DNA from: BM003 sp963783695
Lineage (GTDB): Bacteria > Pseudomonadota > Gammaproteobacteria > Steroidobacterales > BM003
Direction: 5' to 3'
DNA length: 64,000 nucleotides
Assembly (NCBI GenBank): GCA_963783695.1
Contig: CAWAOM010000001.1
Location: 1 to 64,000, forward strand
Shown here: positions 1 to 8,487 of the stretch, piece after piece
Position numbering within the stretch: position 1 is the first letter of the stretch
How the letters are laid out: every line of letters begins with the position of its first letter
The notes under the pieces: model-generated
What the model was told of the DNA's origin: nothing
Database searches by the model: none
The model's input: only the letters and a program-made list of their open reading frames with translations
Program-made: the position numbers and the translations under genes

Positions 1-1407
1 ATGGAAGCAAACAGCTATTTTAAAGGCGTCGCAGTGGGTATAGCGTCTTTGTTGGACGATCTGACCCCACCGATTGTGGTCGTCTTCAGCCTCGTCGCTA
101 CATCGGTCATTTTGAATGTGCGAATGGATGAACCCTATGCCGTTCTGGCATTGTTATCGGCGCTGCTCGCCTATATGACAATGACCCGCAGTGCTCCGGA
201 CTCTCTAATTCGTGACAGAGATACCCTGGGGCTAGGGTTTGTGGGTCGTGTCTTGTTCGCGTGGGTTGCGATTTGCGGTGTGTTGCTTCTGATCGGTTTC
301 GCGACCAAGTACACCGCACATTTTTCTCGACGTGTGCTGTTGGTCTGGTTGGTGATTACGCCGGCGCTTATTGTTGCTGCTCGATATTATCTGCGCATGT
401 TCCTTGTGCGTCGGCTGCTTGCCAATGGCAAGGCGCGCAACGCAATTATTCTCGGCGTCAACGATTCCAGTAAACGCCTGGCAAAGAACATAGAGGCGAG
501 CCCTGAACTGGGGATGAGGCTGGGCGGGTTTTTTGACGATCGTGGCAGTTCCCGGCTGGGTGAACTTGATCTACCGGTCCTGGGCGCGCTGTCTGAAGTC
601 ACAGAGTATGTACATACGCATCGCACGGATCTGGTTTTTGTTGCGTTACCGATTCGGCATATAAAACGTGTGATGCGGGTTGTCGGCGAGCTTCAGGACA
701 CCACCGCGTCGGTGTATTTCGTGCCGGACCTGTTCGTGTTCGATCTTATCCAGTCTCAAGTCCGGGATATTCGCGGCGTGCCTGTCGTGTCAATGTTTGA
801 AACGCCGTTCAGCGGACAACGCTATTTGGCCAAGCGTACGCTTGATCTCGTTGCCGCCTCTTTGGGTTTGTTAGTACTAAGTCCGGTAATGCTGGCAATT
901 GCGTTTGGTGTTAAGCGCTCGTCAAGCGGTCCCGTATTCTTCAAGCAGCGACGATACGGGATGGACGGCGAGGAAATCCTGGTCTGGAAATACCGGACGA
1001 TGACCGTCATGGAGGATGGGCCTCAGGTTGTTCAGGCGAGCCGAGACGATCCCCGTATTACGCCTTTTGGCAGGTTTCTTCGGCAGTACTCGCTTGACGA
1101 GTTGCCGCAGTTGATCAATGTGGTTCGGGGCGAAATGAGTCTTGTCGGGCCACGGCCTCATGCGATCGCGCATAATGAGGAATATCGGAAACTGATAAAC
1201 GGCTACATGATTCGCCATAAGGCCATCCCGGGTATTACCGGCCTTGCTCAGGTCAACGGGTTCCGCGGCGAGACGGAGAAACTGGAGGCGATGGAAGGCC
1301 GGGTGCGTTATGACCTCGAGTATTTGCGCCAATGGTCTGTGTTGCTGGATCTGAAGATTTTGTTGCGCACAGTGGTGATGATATTCCGGGACAAGAACGC
1401 TTATTGA
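1..1407 (+). CDS. Undecaprenyl-phosphate hexose-1-phosphate transferase (WcaJ-like)
   Basis: Membrane enzyme that starts a polysaccharide repeat by moving a sugar-1-phosphate, probably glucose-1-phosphate, from UDP-sugar to undecaprenyl phosphate. Seen: hydrophobic N-terminal segments over roughly residues 25-130, a nucleotide-binding-like CoA-binding region around 145-215, and a C-terminal bacterial sugar transferase domain (about 272-468) with the catalytic Asp-Glu pair at 366-367 (LDELPQ) and the GPRP motif at 384-387. At 468 residues it matches full-length WcaJ-type proteins, so the ATG at the window edge is credible, although a start further upstream cannot be excluded. It stands apart from the core EPS operon, which has its own initiating transferase at 8488. 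The sugar is inferred from family only. Confidence 0.9.
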   Translation: MEANSYFKGVAVGIASLLDDLTPPIVVVFSLVATSVILNVRMDEPYAVLALLSALLAYMTMTRSAPDSLIRDRDTLGLGFVGRVLFAWVAICGVLLLIGFATKYTAHFSRRVLLVWLVITPALIVAARYYLRMFLVRRLLANGKARNAIILGVNDSSKRLAKNIEASPELGMRLGGFFDDRGSSRLGELDLPVLGALSEVTEYVHTHRTDLVFVALPIRHIKRVMRVVGELQDTTASVYFVPDLFVFDLIQSQVRDIRGVPVVSMFETPFSGQRYLAKRTLDLVAASLGLLVLSPVMLAIAFGVKRSSSGPVFFKQRRYGMDGEEILVWKYRTMTVMEDGPQVVQASRDDPRITPFGRFLRQYSLDELPQLINVVRGEMSLVGPRPHAIAHNEEYRKLINGYMIRHKAIPGITGLAQVNGFRGETEKLEAMEGRVRYDLEYLRQWSVLLDLKILLRTVVMIFRDKNAY

Positions 1408-1811
1408 CTAGTGCGATGGTAGGGACGATACGTTGATCGTTGCTCCCGTGAGCACAGGCTCCCGGTTTGTCACTGTAATTACGCTTTCCTGGCGACCATC
1501 ACCGCTTGTTCTGTAAAACCTGACCGCACGACGTTTGTCGCTTTTGCGGTCATATGCTTACCTCATTTCCTGATTGCGCCCAACCCGATATTCGGAAAAT
1601 CGTGTCTGGATCGGGCAGGGTATTACGTCCGGGTCATCAACCGGGGCCATAATACTGATAGTTGCTGAGTCGCCTGCAGTTCTGCAGGGAACGGCCTCCT
1701 GATCAACGACCTGCCCCGGCACAAGAGTCTGCGCGGCGTTGCCGGAATTTTGTCGTCTCCAGCAGTACTCAGCGCGCCCCGGGGATGATCGCGGTCGGCA
1801 CCCGTCGATTC
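1408..1811. other. Intergenic stretch, no gene recognised
   Basis: About 400 bp between the sugar transferase and the end of bfr, which converge on it. The only long open frames here are extensions of antisense frames across bfr and have no ribosome-binding site or recognisable product. I see no strong hairpin with a T-run, so no terminator is assigned. Confidence 0.5.
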
Positions 1812-2276
1812 CTACATCTGCGACTGAATGTAATTCTTGACGCCAACCTTGTCGATCAAATCTATCTGGGTTTCGATCCAGTCGATATGTTCCTCTTCGG
1901 CATCGAGTATCCGCTGGAAAAGGTCGCGGCTGATGAAATCTCCGATGCTTTCGGAATATGTGACTGCCGCTTTGAGATCCGGGTGGGCATCCATCTCCAG
2001 CGCGAGGTCGCAACGCAGGAGTTCCTCGATATTCTCGCCAATGCGCAACTTGCCGAGGTCCTGCAGGTTTGGCAGTCCTTCCAGAAACAAAATGCGATCG
2101 ATCAACTCGTCCGCGTGTTTCATTTCGTCAATGGACTCCGCGCGCACGAGGTCGGCAAGCTTGATGATTCCCCAGTCCTGCAGCATCTTGGCGTGGAGAA
2201 AATACTGATTGATTGCGGTGAGCTCATTTTTAAGGATCGTGTTCAGATGCTTGATGACTGTCTTGTCGCCTTGCAT
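1812..2276 (-). CDS. bfr: Bacterioferritin
   Basis: Heme-containing ferritin that oxidises Fe(II) and stores iron in a 24-subunit shell in the cytoplasm. Seen: 154 residues, typical length, with every expected ferroxidase ligand in place (Glu18, Glu51, His54, Glu94, Glu127, His130) and the heme-binding Met52. All ligands being present suggests an active catalytic subunit rather than a structural one. It lies on the same strand as htpX, bfd and a TonB receptor; bfd encodes the ferredoxin that reduces bacterioferritin to release iron, which supports the call. The ATG start is clear. No own Fur site was found directly upstream. Confidence 0.97.
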   Translation of the reverse strand: MQGDKTVIKHLNTILKNELTAINQYFLHAKMLQDWGIIKLADLVRAESIDEMKHADELIDRILFLEGLPNLQDLGKLRIGENIEELLRCDLALEMDAHPDLKAAVTYSESIGDFISRDLFQRILDAEEEHIDWIETQIDLIDKVGVKNYIQSQM

Positions 2277-2457
2277 GGTTTTACTCCGGGCTGCAGTTGA
2301 ATGTCAGGGTCCGGATTTTACCCTGTGTGAGAGGCGCAAACACGTTTTCGCAAAGTGGCGTCGTAATGGCGCAGTCGGACCGGCCGAGATTGGCCTCGAA
2401 TGCGCCGTAACTCGTACCCGCTCATCGCCGCAGTGGGCTTCTGCTTCCACCTGGATT

Positions 2458-3297
2458 TCAGGCGGGCCTGCCCGCCGCGATCTCGTGTAGTCGCCTGACC
2501 CGCTCCTGGGTCGAGGGGTGCGTGGCAAACAGCTTGCTCAGGCCGCCACCAAAGGCGGCCAGAGGATTGACCTGCGCCAGCGGAGCGACCGCCGGGGATA
2601 TCCGCATTGGCATTTTTTGCGCTCCCGCCTGCAGCTTTTGCAATGCGCTGGCTAACGCGAGGGGCTTGCCGGAGATTTCTGCGCCGCTGGCGTCAGCCTT
2701 GAACTCGCGGCTGCGGCTGATCGCAAACTGCAGAATCATCGCGGCAATTGGCGCGAGAATTACGCCCAGCGGGCCGATGGGCGAACCTCGGCCGCTGCCC
2801 GATCGGCCGGCCCTTGCGCCAAACCGGGCAAGATTGGTAATCGCTCCGGCCAAAGTGGCCGATACGGTCTGGAGAAACATATCGCGGTTTTTTACGTGTC
2901 CAAGTTCGTGCGCGAGCACTCCCTCGAGTTCGTCCCGGTCAACCAGCTGCAATAGTCCCTCTGTCACGCAGACCACCGCATTGTCGGGATTGCGACCGGT
3001 TGCAAAAGCATTTGGCTGCCGGTGCGGGGCGATGGCGACGGTCGGCATGGGCAGTCCGGCACGCTGCCGCAAAGAGTCCACGATTTCGTATAACTGTGGT
3101 GCCTCGGATTGATCGACGACGCGCGCCTTGTATGACTTCAGGACCATTTTCGATGAGTTGAAGTACATGATGAAATTCATCACGGCGGCAAAGGCGAGTG
3201 CAATAAGTGCGCCGCCGCGACCTGCAACGGCTGCTCCGGCCACGCCGAAAAGGGCGGTCATTCCGGCAAGCAAGACAAATACTTTGACGTTTCCCAC
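2458..3297 (-). CDS. htpX: Membrane zinc metalloprotease HtpX (M48)
   Basis: Inner-membrane protease that cuts damaged or misfolded membrane proteins. Seen: 279 residues; two N-terminal hydrophobic segments (about 5-25 and 28-47); the zinc motif HELGH at 130-134; a hydrophobic stretch near 175-193; and the third zinc ligand Glu198 in SREFKAD. The start is a GTG at 3297 with a strong GGGAGG Shine-Dalgarno a few bases before it. The gene lies between bfr and bfd, an unusual place for a stress protease; the spacing (about 180 bp to bfr) argues for its own transcript. Family call is secure, substrate unknown. Confidence 0.93.
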   Translation of the reverse strand: MGNVKVFVLLAGMTALFGVAGAAVAGRGGALIALAFAAVMNFIMYFNSSKMVLKSYKARVVDQSEAPQLYEIVDSLRQRAGLPMPTVAIAPHRQPNAFATGRNPDNAVVCVTEGLLQLVDRDELEGVLAHELGHVKNRDMFLQTVSATLAGAITNLARFGARAGRSGSGRGSPIGPLGVILAPIAAMILQFAISRSREFKADASGAEISGKPLALASALQKLQAGAQKMPMRISPAVAPLAQVNPLAAFGGGLSKLFATHPSTQERVRRLHEIAAGRPA

Positions 3298-3483
3298 CTC
3301 GACCTCCCTGGAGCCAAACTGCTACTTCTCGCCGCCGCTGTCACACCGACTCTATGAAAAATGGCAGAAGATGCAGGTTTTTTCCATCACTGGCCGCGAC
3401 AATGCAGTCCCGCCGCAGCGCGGACCCGGTCTTTACAACGCCGTGATCAACCCGGCTCTTTGCGCGGCTGGCGGCCGAGGCGG

Positions 3484-3515
3484 AAAAAAAAGACCGCCGG
3501 TTTTGGCGGCGGTCT
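3484..3515 (-). terminator. Rho-independent terminator after bfd
   Basis: Read on the minus strand, the arms AGACCGCC (3515-3508) and GGCGGTCT (3498-3491) pair perfectly and are followed by a run of T (3490-3484). It lies directly downstream of the bfd stop codon and before htpX, so it should separate the two transcripts. Confidence 0.85.
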
Positions 3516-3541
3516 GATGTATTTGCAAGGGGAGGCCGTTT

Positions 3542-3754
3542 TTATTCGGTCAGTGGCGCGAGTTTTGCACGCTGAACGCGGGCGCCGCGACAGGGCTTGT
3601 TCTCCATCAATATCTGTTCGGCTGCACAGGCGCAGGAGCCGCAGCACGAAGCCACCCCGAGCTGCTCCTGGATTGCGTCGAGCGATCTGGCCCCTAGAGC
3701 GGCAGCCTCGCGAATATCGCTATCAGTGACGCCGTTGCAGATACAGATGTACAT
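3542..3754 (-). CDS. bfd: Bacterioferritin-associated ferredoxin
   Basis: Small [2Fe-2S] protein that passes electrons to bacterioferritin so stored iron is released. Seen: 70 residues from the ATG at 3754, starting MYICICNG; the four cluster cysteines follow the Bfd pattern, C-x-C near the N-terminus and C-x2-C in the CCGSC segment. An in-frame TTG at 3772 would add six residues, but it lies at the edge of the Fur site, so the ATG is preferred. A Fur site sits about 20 bp upstream, which fits induction of Bfd under iron starvation as known in other proteobacteria. The C-terminal tail is rich in basic residues and slightly longer than usual. Confidence 0.93.
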   Translation of the reverse strand: MYICICNGVTDSDIREAAALGARSLDAIQEQLGVASCCGSCACAAEQILMENKPCRGARVQRAKLAPLTE

Positions 3755-3773
3755 GGCTATATGAGAATACAAA

Positions 3774-3788
3774 TGAGAATGATTGTCA
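3774..3788 (-). promoter_or_regulatory. Fur box upstream of bfd
   Basis: The 15-mer TGAGAATGATTGTCA matches the 7-1-7 Fur consensus TGATAATNATTATCA at 12 of 14 defined positions. A second ATGAGAAT copy lies 10 bp away (3761-3768), as in overlapping Fur sites. Its position just before the bfd start implies iron-dependent repression of bfd. Confidence 0.75.
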
Positions 3789-3799
3789 ATACGATTACG

Positions 3800-6040
3800 T
3801 CAAAAACTGTAACGGAAGCCGAGCATCGCCGATTGTGGTTTTCCCGGCCGCACCCCTGATGGCCGCCGCGCGACGATGTAGGTCTCATCGAGCACGTTGT
3901 CGATTCGGGTAAATGCGCTGAAGTGATCGGTGAAGCGGTAATCTGCGGCAAGGTCGAATATCAGGTATTCGTCTGTCGACTCATCGTCCGGGATCGAACC
4001 GGATCCCGCGGCGGTTCGCGTCTCATCAACGTAATTGGCAATAACGTCCACGCGCCACCGTGCTGCCGCAAGCCCGACCGCGAGTTGGGCCTGGTTTTGC
4101 GGGATGTAGGGGATATCGTCACCATCCTGTACGTCGCCCCAGGGGCCGAAGTCGCTGTCGAAATTCGAATCGAATTGCGCCTCTGGCGTCCAGGTGTAAG
4201 AGAGTCGGATCGGCATATCGATCCCCCAGCCGAAAATCGAGTTGATCTGGCCGTCGCCGCGGGCTTCCAGTCCGGCAACCGTGGCCTTGCCGCCGTCGTA
4301 CTGGTCGCCAATGTCGCAACCGCCGCCGGTCGATTCGGTACAGGTTCCGACCAGGTTGTCGTAATCGCTGTAGAAACCGATTACCTCGGCGCTCCACCCG
4401 GAGCGGCGCAATCGGCCGCCGAATTCCCAGTTGGTGCTTTCCTCCTCGTCGGCGCTGCTTCCAGGCCCGGGCGGGTTAAAGCCCTTGCTGACGCCAGCGA
4501 GCAGTTCGAACTGCGAATCGATGGCGTAGACCGCGCCTACTCCCGGTATCAGCACGTCCGTCGTATTTTCGCGTGTGCGGGTCGGGCCGTCGCTGCGATC
4601 AGGGTCATCCGTAGAAAAGTCGCGGCGGCGCAGATCGATGGTCTCCCAGCGCACACCGGGCGTCACGATCCAGTTGCCGGCGCTCATTTCGACCTCGGTG
4701 AACATCGAAAAGACTTCGGCGTCGCTGACCCGGTTGGTCTGCGATCCTCCTGCACCGTCCGTAGTAAGAATCATGCGGCTGCCTTCCATCCGGTAGCCGT
4801 CATCGTCCTGGAAGCGGTCCTCTTCGTCTTCGTGATAGCGGCCGCCCAGCGTAAAGCGCCAGTCGGCGCCGAGCAGGCTGGCGTCGGTGGAAAACAAGCT
4901 CTGAACGCCTTTGGAAAAGTAGTCGCGATTATTGTTTCGCAGCGTCAACGCATCGTCCGGGCTATCGCCGCCTTTGATCCAGTCGAGTTGCTCGGCATAA
5001 GTGTCAGGGTCACCTAGCAGGTTACTGATGCTGATTCCGCCGACACTGCCGAGTTTGTACCAGTTGCGTTTGAAGTCGTTGTAATAGGCTGTCGTCGACA
5101 ACTCCCATGCACGATCCGATGGCGTCAGCACATGGTTGAACTGATACTGCTTGTGTTCGGATTCGAACTCGTCGAGTTGCGAGCCGGCGTAGCGTCGATT
5201 CGGGTCGCGATCGAAGTCCGCGTCAGTCAGGCCGAGATAGGTTTCGTTGGCGTCCTGCTCGGTATAGCCGAACTTGAATTCCAGTGACTGGAAAAATCGT
5301 GCGTCTGTGTCGGTGGATACTCTGAGCTTTGCCACATAGTCATCGATGTCGAATCCGGTATCGCCGCCCACCGGGCCATCGAGGTCTTTGAAGCCATCGC
5401 TGTCCTGCTGCACCGTTTCGAACAGCCAGCCGACATGATCGGTGGAGCCGCCATAGTAGGCGTGCAATTCACGATAGTCGTCCTGGCCGTAGCCGGCATC
5501 GACGAGCACCGACTGGGCGTCGGGAATCGGGGTCGACAGCATATTGACCGCGCCGCCGGTGGTGCGTGAACCGACCCGAATGGAGGACGGCCCCTTCAGG
5601 ATCTCCATCGCATTCATCCGCCGTTGCGTCGGGAAGTAATAAGCGGCCGGTGCCGAGTAGGGCGCGGGGGCAATCAGCACACCGTCTTCGAGCAGCGCTA
5701 TACGTGAACTGCGGTCGAGCCCGGAGCCTCGAATGCCGATGTTGGGTCTCAGGCCAAATCCTTCCTCATCCTGCAGATAAACGCCGGGCACGGATCGCAA
5801 CACCCGCATGACGTCGGAATAACGAAAGGTGTCCAGTTCCTGCTGGTTCAGGTACTGCGCCGAACCGCCGATGCGATCGATCTGGTTCGGATTACCGATG
5901 ATGGTCAGGTTTTCCATTCGTGCCGGACCGCTATCGCCGTTCTCGGTCTGCGCTTCGTCGGCTGCAAACGCCGGCGCGGCAGTTATCAGGCAGGCGGCGG
6001 CAACGACAGTAGAACGCGGGCGAAAATCTTTACGGTTCAT
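3800..6040 (-). CDS. TonB-dependent outer-membrane receptor, FecA-like (iron/siderophore)
   Basis: Outer-membrane 22-strand barrel that imports an iron chelate using TonB energy. Seen: signal peptide ending AAPAFA-A about 27 residues from the ATG at 6040; a TonB-box-like ENLTIIG soon after; a plug domain with VLRSVPGVY, GLRPNIGIRG, LEDGVLIAPAP and ILKGPSSIRVG; a long barrel; and a C-terminal aromatic residue (RYSF). The open frame extends 40 residues further upstream, but that part is not signal-like and would lie in the promoter. The plug resembles FecA-type receptors, so ferric citrate or a related carboxylate chelate is plausible, not proven. No FecI/FecR pair is present. Confidence 0.9.
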   Translation of the reverse strand: MNRKDFRPRSTVVAAACLITAAPAFAADEAQTENGDSGPARMENLTIIGNPNQIDRIGGSAQYLNQQELDTFRYSDVMRVLRSVPGVYLQDEEGFGLRPNIGIRGSGLDRSSRIALLEDGVLIAPAPYSAPAAYYFPTQRRMNAMEILKGPSSIRVGSRTTGGAVNMLSTPIPDAQSVLVDAGYGQDDYRELHAYYGGSTDHVGWLFETVQQDSDGFKDLDGPVGGDTGFDIDDYVAKLRVSTDTDARFFQSLEFKFGYTEQDANETYLGLTDADFDRDPNRRYAGSQLDEFESEHKQYQFNHVLTPSDRAWELSTTAYYNDFKRNWYKLGSVGGISISNLLGDPDTYAEQLDWIKGGDSPDDALTLRNNNRDYFSKGVQSLFSTDASLLGADWRFTLGGRYHEDEEDRFQDDDGYRMEGSRMILTTDGAGGSQTNRVSDAEVFSMFTEVEMSAGNWIVTPGVRWETIDLRRRDFSTDDPDRSDGPTRTRENTTDVLIPGVGAVYAIDSQFELLAGVSKGFNPPGPGSSADEEESTNWEFGGRLRRSGWSAEVIGFYSDYDNLVGTCTESTGGGCDIGDQYDGGKATVAGLEARGDGQINSIFGWGIDMPIRLSYTWTPEAQFDSNFDSDFGPWGDVQDGDDIPYIPQNQAQLAVGLAAARWRVDVIANYVDETRTAAGSGSIPDDESTDEYLIFDLAADYRFTDHFSAFTRIDNVLDETYIVARRPSGVRPGKPQSAMLGFRYSF

Positions 6041-6092
6041 GTTCTGAGTCTCTTGGGAGATGGATGTTGAGAGCATCGCAAGCAAGTATTGC

Positions 6093-6124
6093 AGATAATA
6101 ATCTAAATGAGAAGTATTCGTATT
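6093..6124 (-). promoter_or_regulatory. AT-rich Fur-like region before the TonB receptor
   Basis: Contains GATAAT followed by imperfect copies (AATGAGAA, GTATTC) within 30 bp, 50-85 bp upstream of the receptor start. No single 7-1-7 alignment exceeds about 9 of 14 matches, so this is a weak call, supported mainly by the gene it precedes. Confidence 0.4.
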
Positions 6125-6265
6125 CGTATTTGTGTCAATGCGGTTTACATAAAAATCCAATGCCCCGTCGTTGCCTCGCGATCGCTGTCAGAACTCCTTA
6201 CAGATGCTCATATTATTTATGTAAAACTTCGCATTAATTATTGTTTTTGTTGGTAAAAAAATTAG

Positions 6266-6281
6266 TGGCACAAGCATTGCT
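6266..6281 (+). promoter_or_regulatory. Sigma-54 promoter of the PEP-CTERM gene
   Basis: TGGCAC-AAGCA-TTGCT is an exact match to the -24/-12 consensus TGGCAC-N5-TTGCW, 46 bp before the ATG of the PEP-CTERM gene at 6327. In XrtA systems PEP-CTERM genes are known to depend on sigma-54 and the activator PrsR, which is encoded at 12032 in this window. The activator binding site upstream was not identified. Confidence 0.87.
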
Positions 6282-6326
6282 GTATTTGGGTGAGGCAACA
6301 AAGAATGTCATTGCTGGGGAAACCAC

Positions 6327-6632
6327 ATGAACAAAAAAATCGGATTACTGTTTCGGGCGATTACCGCCGTCGCGGCATTGGGCTTCGCCGTTTCGGCCCA
6401 TGCGGCATTGGGATCGGGTACGGAAGGCAACGCGTCGGTGGATTTGTTGATTCTGTCCTGCGGGAGCCTGACCAAGACCGAAGACAGCTGCCAGCTGCCA
6501 CAGTTGCAGGTTTCGCCGAACCTGAATAAAGAGGGTGGCCGTGCCAACGGCGAGCGCATCCCGGAACCCGGGTCGCTGGCGCTCTTCGCGCTCGGGCTGA
6601 TCGGTTACGGCGTTTCTCGCAGACGCCGTTGA
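6327..6632 (+). CDS. Small PEP-CTERM sorting-domain protein
   Basis: Exported protein expected to be cut and anchored or released by exosortase XrtA (24309). Seen: 101 residues; signal peptide with MNKKIG start and AVSAHA-A cleavage near 26; a mature core of only about 50 residues with two cysteines (Cys45 and Cys55); then the PEP-CTERM tail: IPEPGSLALF from residue 78, a short transmembrane segment, and RRRR at the very end. It has its own sigma-54 promoter and terminator. The core resembles nothing I recognise; its small size suggests a surface or EPS-embedded structural role, which is inference. It is the only PEP-CTERM protein found in this window. Confidence 0.93.
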   Translation: MNKKIGLLFRAITAVAALGFAVSAHAALGSGTEGNASVDLLILSCGSLTKTEDSCQLPQLQVSPNLNKEGGRANGERIPEPGSLALFALGLIGYGVSRRRR

Positions 6633-6734
6633 GCAGACGCTGCAGTCGCCGGCCCGCCGCGGCCGGGTGAAATTCGCCGCGGCGAGCACCAGGCGACTGC
6701 ACCGAATTCGGAACGCGGGTACGTCAAGAGCAAT

Positions 6735-6773
6735 GCGAAGGCCGCCCTGGTCTGGCGGTCTTCGCTCTTTTTT
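6735..6773 (+). terminator. Rho-independent terminator after the PEP-CTERM gene
   Basis: Arms GCGAAGGCCGCC (6735-6746) and GGCGGTCTTCGC (6754-6765) pair with one G-U wobble across a 7-base loop, followed by TCTTTTTTT. It closes a single-gene transcription unit and lies about 90 bp before the MATE gene. Confidence 0.87.
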
Positions 6774-6864
6774 GTTCGCAATGGCCGCCGTTATTCGGCG
6801 CTCCCTGAATTGATTCTGCGGCGGCCGCCCGATTAGCTATATGATGCAGCGTTGGTCCGCCTGA

Positions 6865-8202
6865 GTGTTCCCGGTCTTGCTCGACTCTCACCGTCTCCGC
6901 CGCATTCTCACGCTTGGCCTGCCTATTATTGGCGGCATGGTGTCGCAGAACATCCTCAATCTGGTCGATACCGCGATGGTTGGGACGCTGGGCGACGCCG
7001 CGCTCGCTGCCGTCGGCATCGGCGGGTTCACGCTGTTCATGTGCCAGGCGCTCATCCTCGGCATATCGACCGGGGTGCAGGCGACAGCCGCCAGGCGCAA
7101 AGGCGAGGGTGATGAGAGCAAGGCCGCCGCTGTGCTGAACACAGCGCTGGCCCTGGTTCTGGTGATCGGGCCGTTCTTTTCCCTGGTACTGTTTTGGGTG
7201 ATCCCGCACCTGTTTCCCCTGATCAACAACGACCCCGAAGTTATGGCTGCGGGTATTCCCTATCTGGGCTGGCGGATCATGGCCATCACCTTCGTGGGTA
7301 TGAACTTCGCGTTTCGCGGATACTGGAATGCGATGGATCAGTCCAGCCTCTACATGCTGACGCTGATCGTCATGCATGCCTGCAATATCTTTTTTAACTG
7401 GGTCTTCATTTTCGGCAACCTGGGTGCGCCAGCGCTGGGGGCCGAGGGCGCCGGCCTCTCGTCGGCCATCGCAATGGTGATCGGCACCGCGGTTTACTTC
7501 TATCTGGGGTTCCGCTTCGCTCGCCGCAACGGTTTCCTCGCCGGACTGCTGGATCGGAAAGACGCCAAAACCCTTGTGCGATTGTCCATCCCGACCGGCA
7601 TCCAGCAACTGTTTTTCTCAACCGGTTTCGTTGTCACTTTCTGGATCATTGGCAGAATCGGAACGGCTGAAGTTGCCGCCGCCAACGTTTTGATCAATGT
7701 GACATTGGTGGCGTTATTGCCGGGACTTGCGCTGGGAATGGCATCGGCGACACTGGTTGGCCAGGCGCTGGGGCGACGCGATGTCGAAGACGCCTATCGC
7801 TGGGGCTGGGATGTGGTCAAAGTGGCCGTGGTTGTGATGGGCGGGCTTGGCGTGCCGATGTGGCTCGCGCCCGATCTGATCTCATCGGGCTTTATTCATG
7901 ACCCCGATACGCGAGCGCTGGCACGCTGGCCGATGCGGATCGTGGGGCTGGGTATGCCGCTGGAGGCAATCGGTTTCGTACTGATGCATTCGTTGCTCGG
8001 TGCCGGCGACGCAAAACGTGTCGCACTCGTAAGTATCGGCTATCAATGGCTGTTATTCTTGCCACTGGCTTTTCTCGTCGGCCCGACTCTGGGTTTCGGG
8101 CTTGTTGGTGTGTGGCTGTTGCAGGGCAGCTATCGCATCCTGATGTCCGGGACTTTTGCGCTCATGTGGCGTGGTGGTCGCTGGCGTCGAATCCAGGTTT
8201 GA
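6865..8202 (+). CDS. MATE family efflux transporter
   Basis: Inner-membrane Na+- or H+-coupled antiporter of the MATE (MOP superfamily) type that exports cationic drugs or metabolites. Seen: 445 residues with about 12 hydrophobic segments in two similar halves; the first begins near LGLPIIGGMVSQNILNLVDTA, a typical MATE TM1, and the second near LSIPTGIQQLFFSTGF. The first in-frame start is GTG at 6865. It sits between the PEP-CTERM gene and the EPS operon, but nothing links it functionally to either; the Wzx candidate of the locus is instead at 56837. Substrate unknown. Confidence 0.9.
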   Translation: MFPVLLDSHRLRRILTLGLPIIGGMVSQNILNLVDTAMVGTLGDAALAAVGIGGFTLFMCQALILGISTGVQATAARRKGEGDESKAAAVLNTALALVLVIGPFFSLVLFWVIPHLFPLINNDPEVMAAGIPYLGWRIMAITFVGMNFAFRGYWNAMDQSSLYMLTLIVMHACNIFFNWVFIFGNLGAPALGAEGAGLSSAIAMVIGTAVYFYLGFRFARRNGFLAGLLDRKDAKTLVRLSIPTGIQQLFFSTGFVVTFWIIGRIGTAEVAAANVLINVTLVALLPGLALGMASATLVGQALGRRDVEDAYRWGWDVVKVAVVVMGGLGVPMWLAPDLISSGFIHDPDTRALARWPMRIVGLGMPLEAIGFVLMHSLLGAGDAKRVALVSIGYQWLLFLPLAFLVGPTLGFGLVGVWLLQGSYRILMSGTFALMWRGGRWRRIQV

Positions 8203-8280
8203 CTGAAATTGCCCGTTGGTTCGTCATATACGTTAATATATTCATAGGCTTACATCGGTTACTTCATGATTAACATTGAT

Positions 8281-8314
8281 GACGGGAACTGTGAACTGGT
8301 TCACATTTCCTGTC
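8281..8314. promoter_or_regulatory. Long inverted repeat upstream of the EPS operon
   Basis: Inner arms GTGAAC-TG-GTTCAC (8291-8304) form a perfect palindrome; outer arms GACGGGAA (8281-8288) and TTCCTGTC (8307-8314) pair with one wobble. There is no T-run after it. It lies about 80 bp after the MATE stop and 170 bp before the sugar-transferase start, so it may be an operator for the EPS promoter or a weak transcript end. Confidence 0.4.
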
Positions 8315-8487
8315 ATTTCAATGTTTTAGCGTCATGTTGTCGGCCAATGTAAGAACAATAAACGAGTTGCCGTCAATGAGGGATGAATGGCGTTGTGCCC
8401 AGGGATTCGGGGGTTCGTTCGCGGCTTCCGGTGGGCGCATTGCTGACTGATATCCCTTGTCGGATCTGAACAGAGGTTGCGCCAGCT

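Noticed and set aside
3923..5017. 364-codon open frame on the plus strand
   Set aside because: Antisense to the TonB receptor; no recognisable features or ribosome-binding site.
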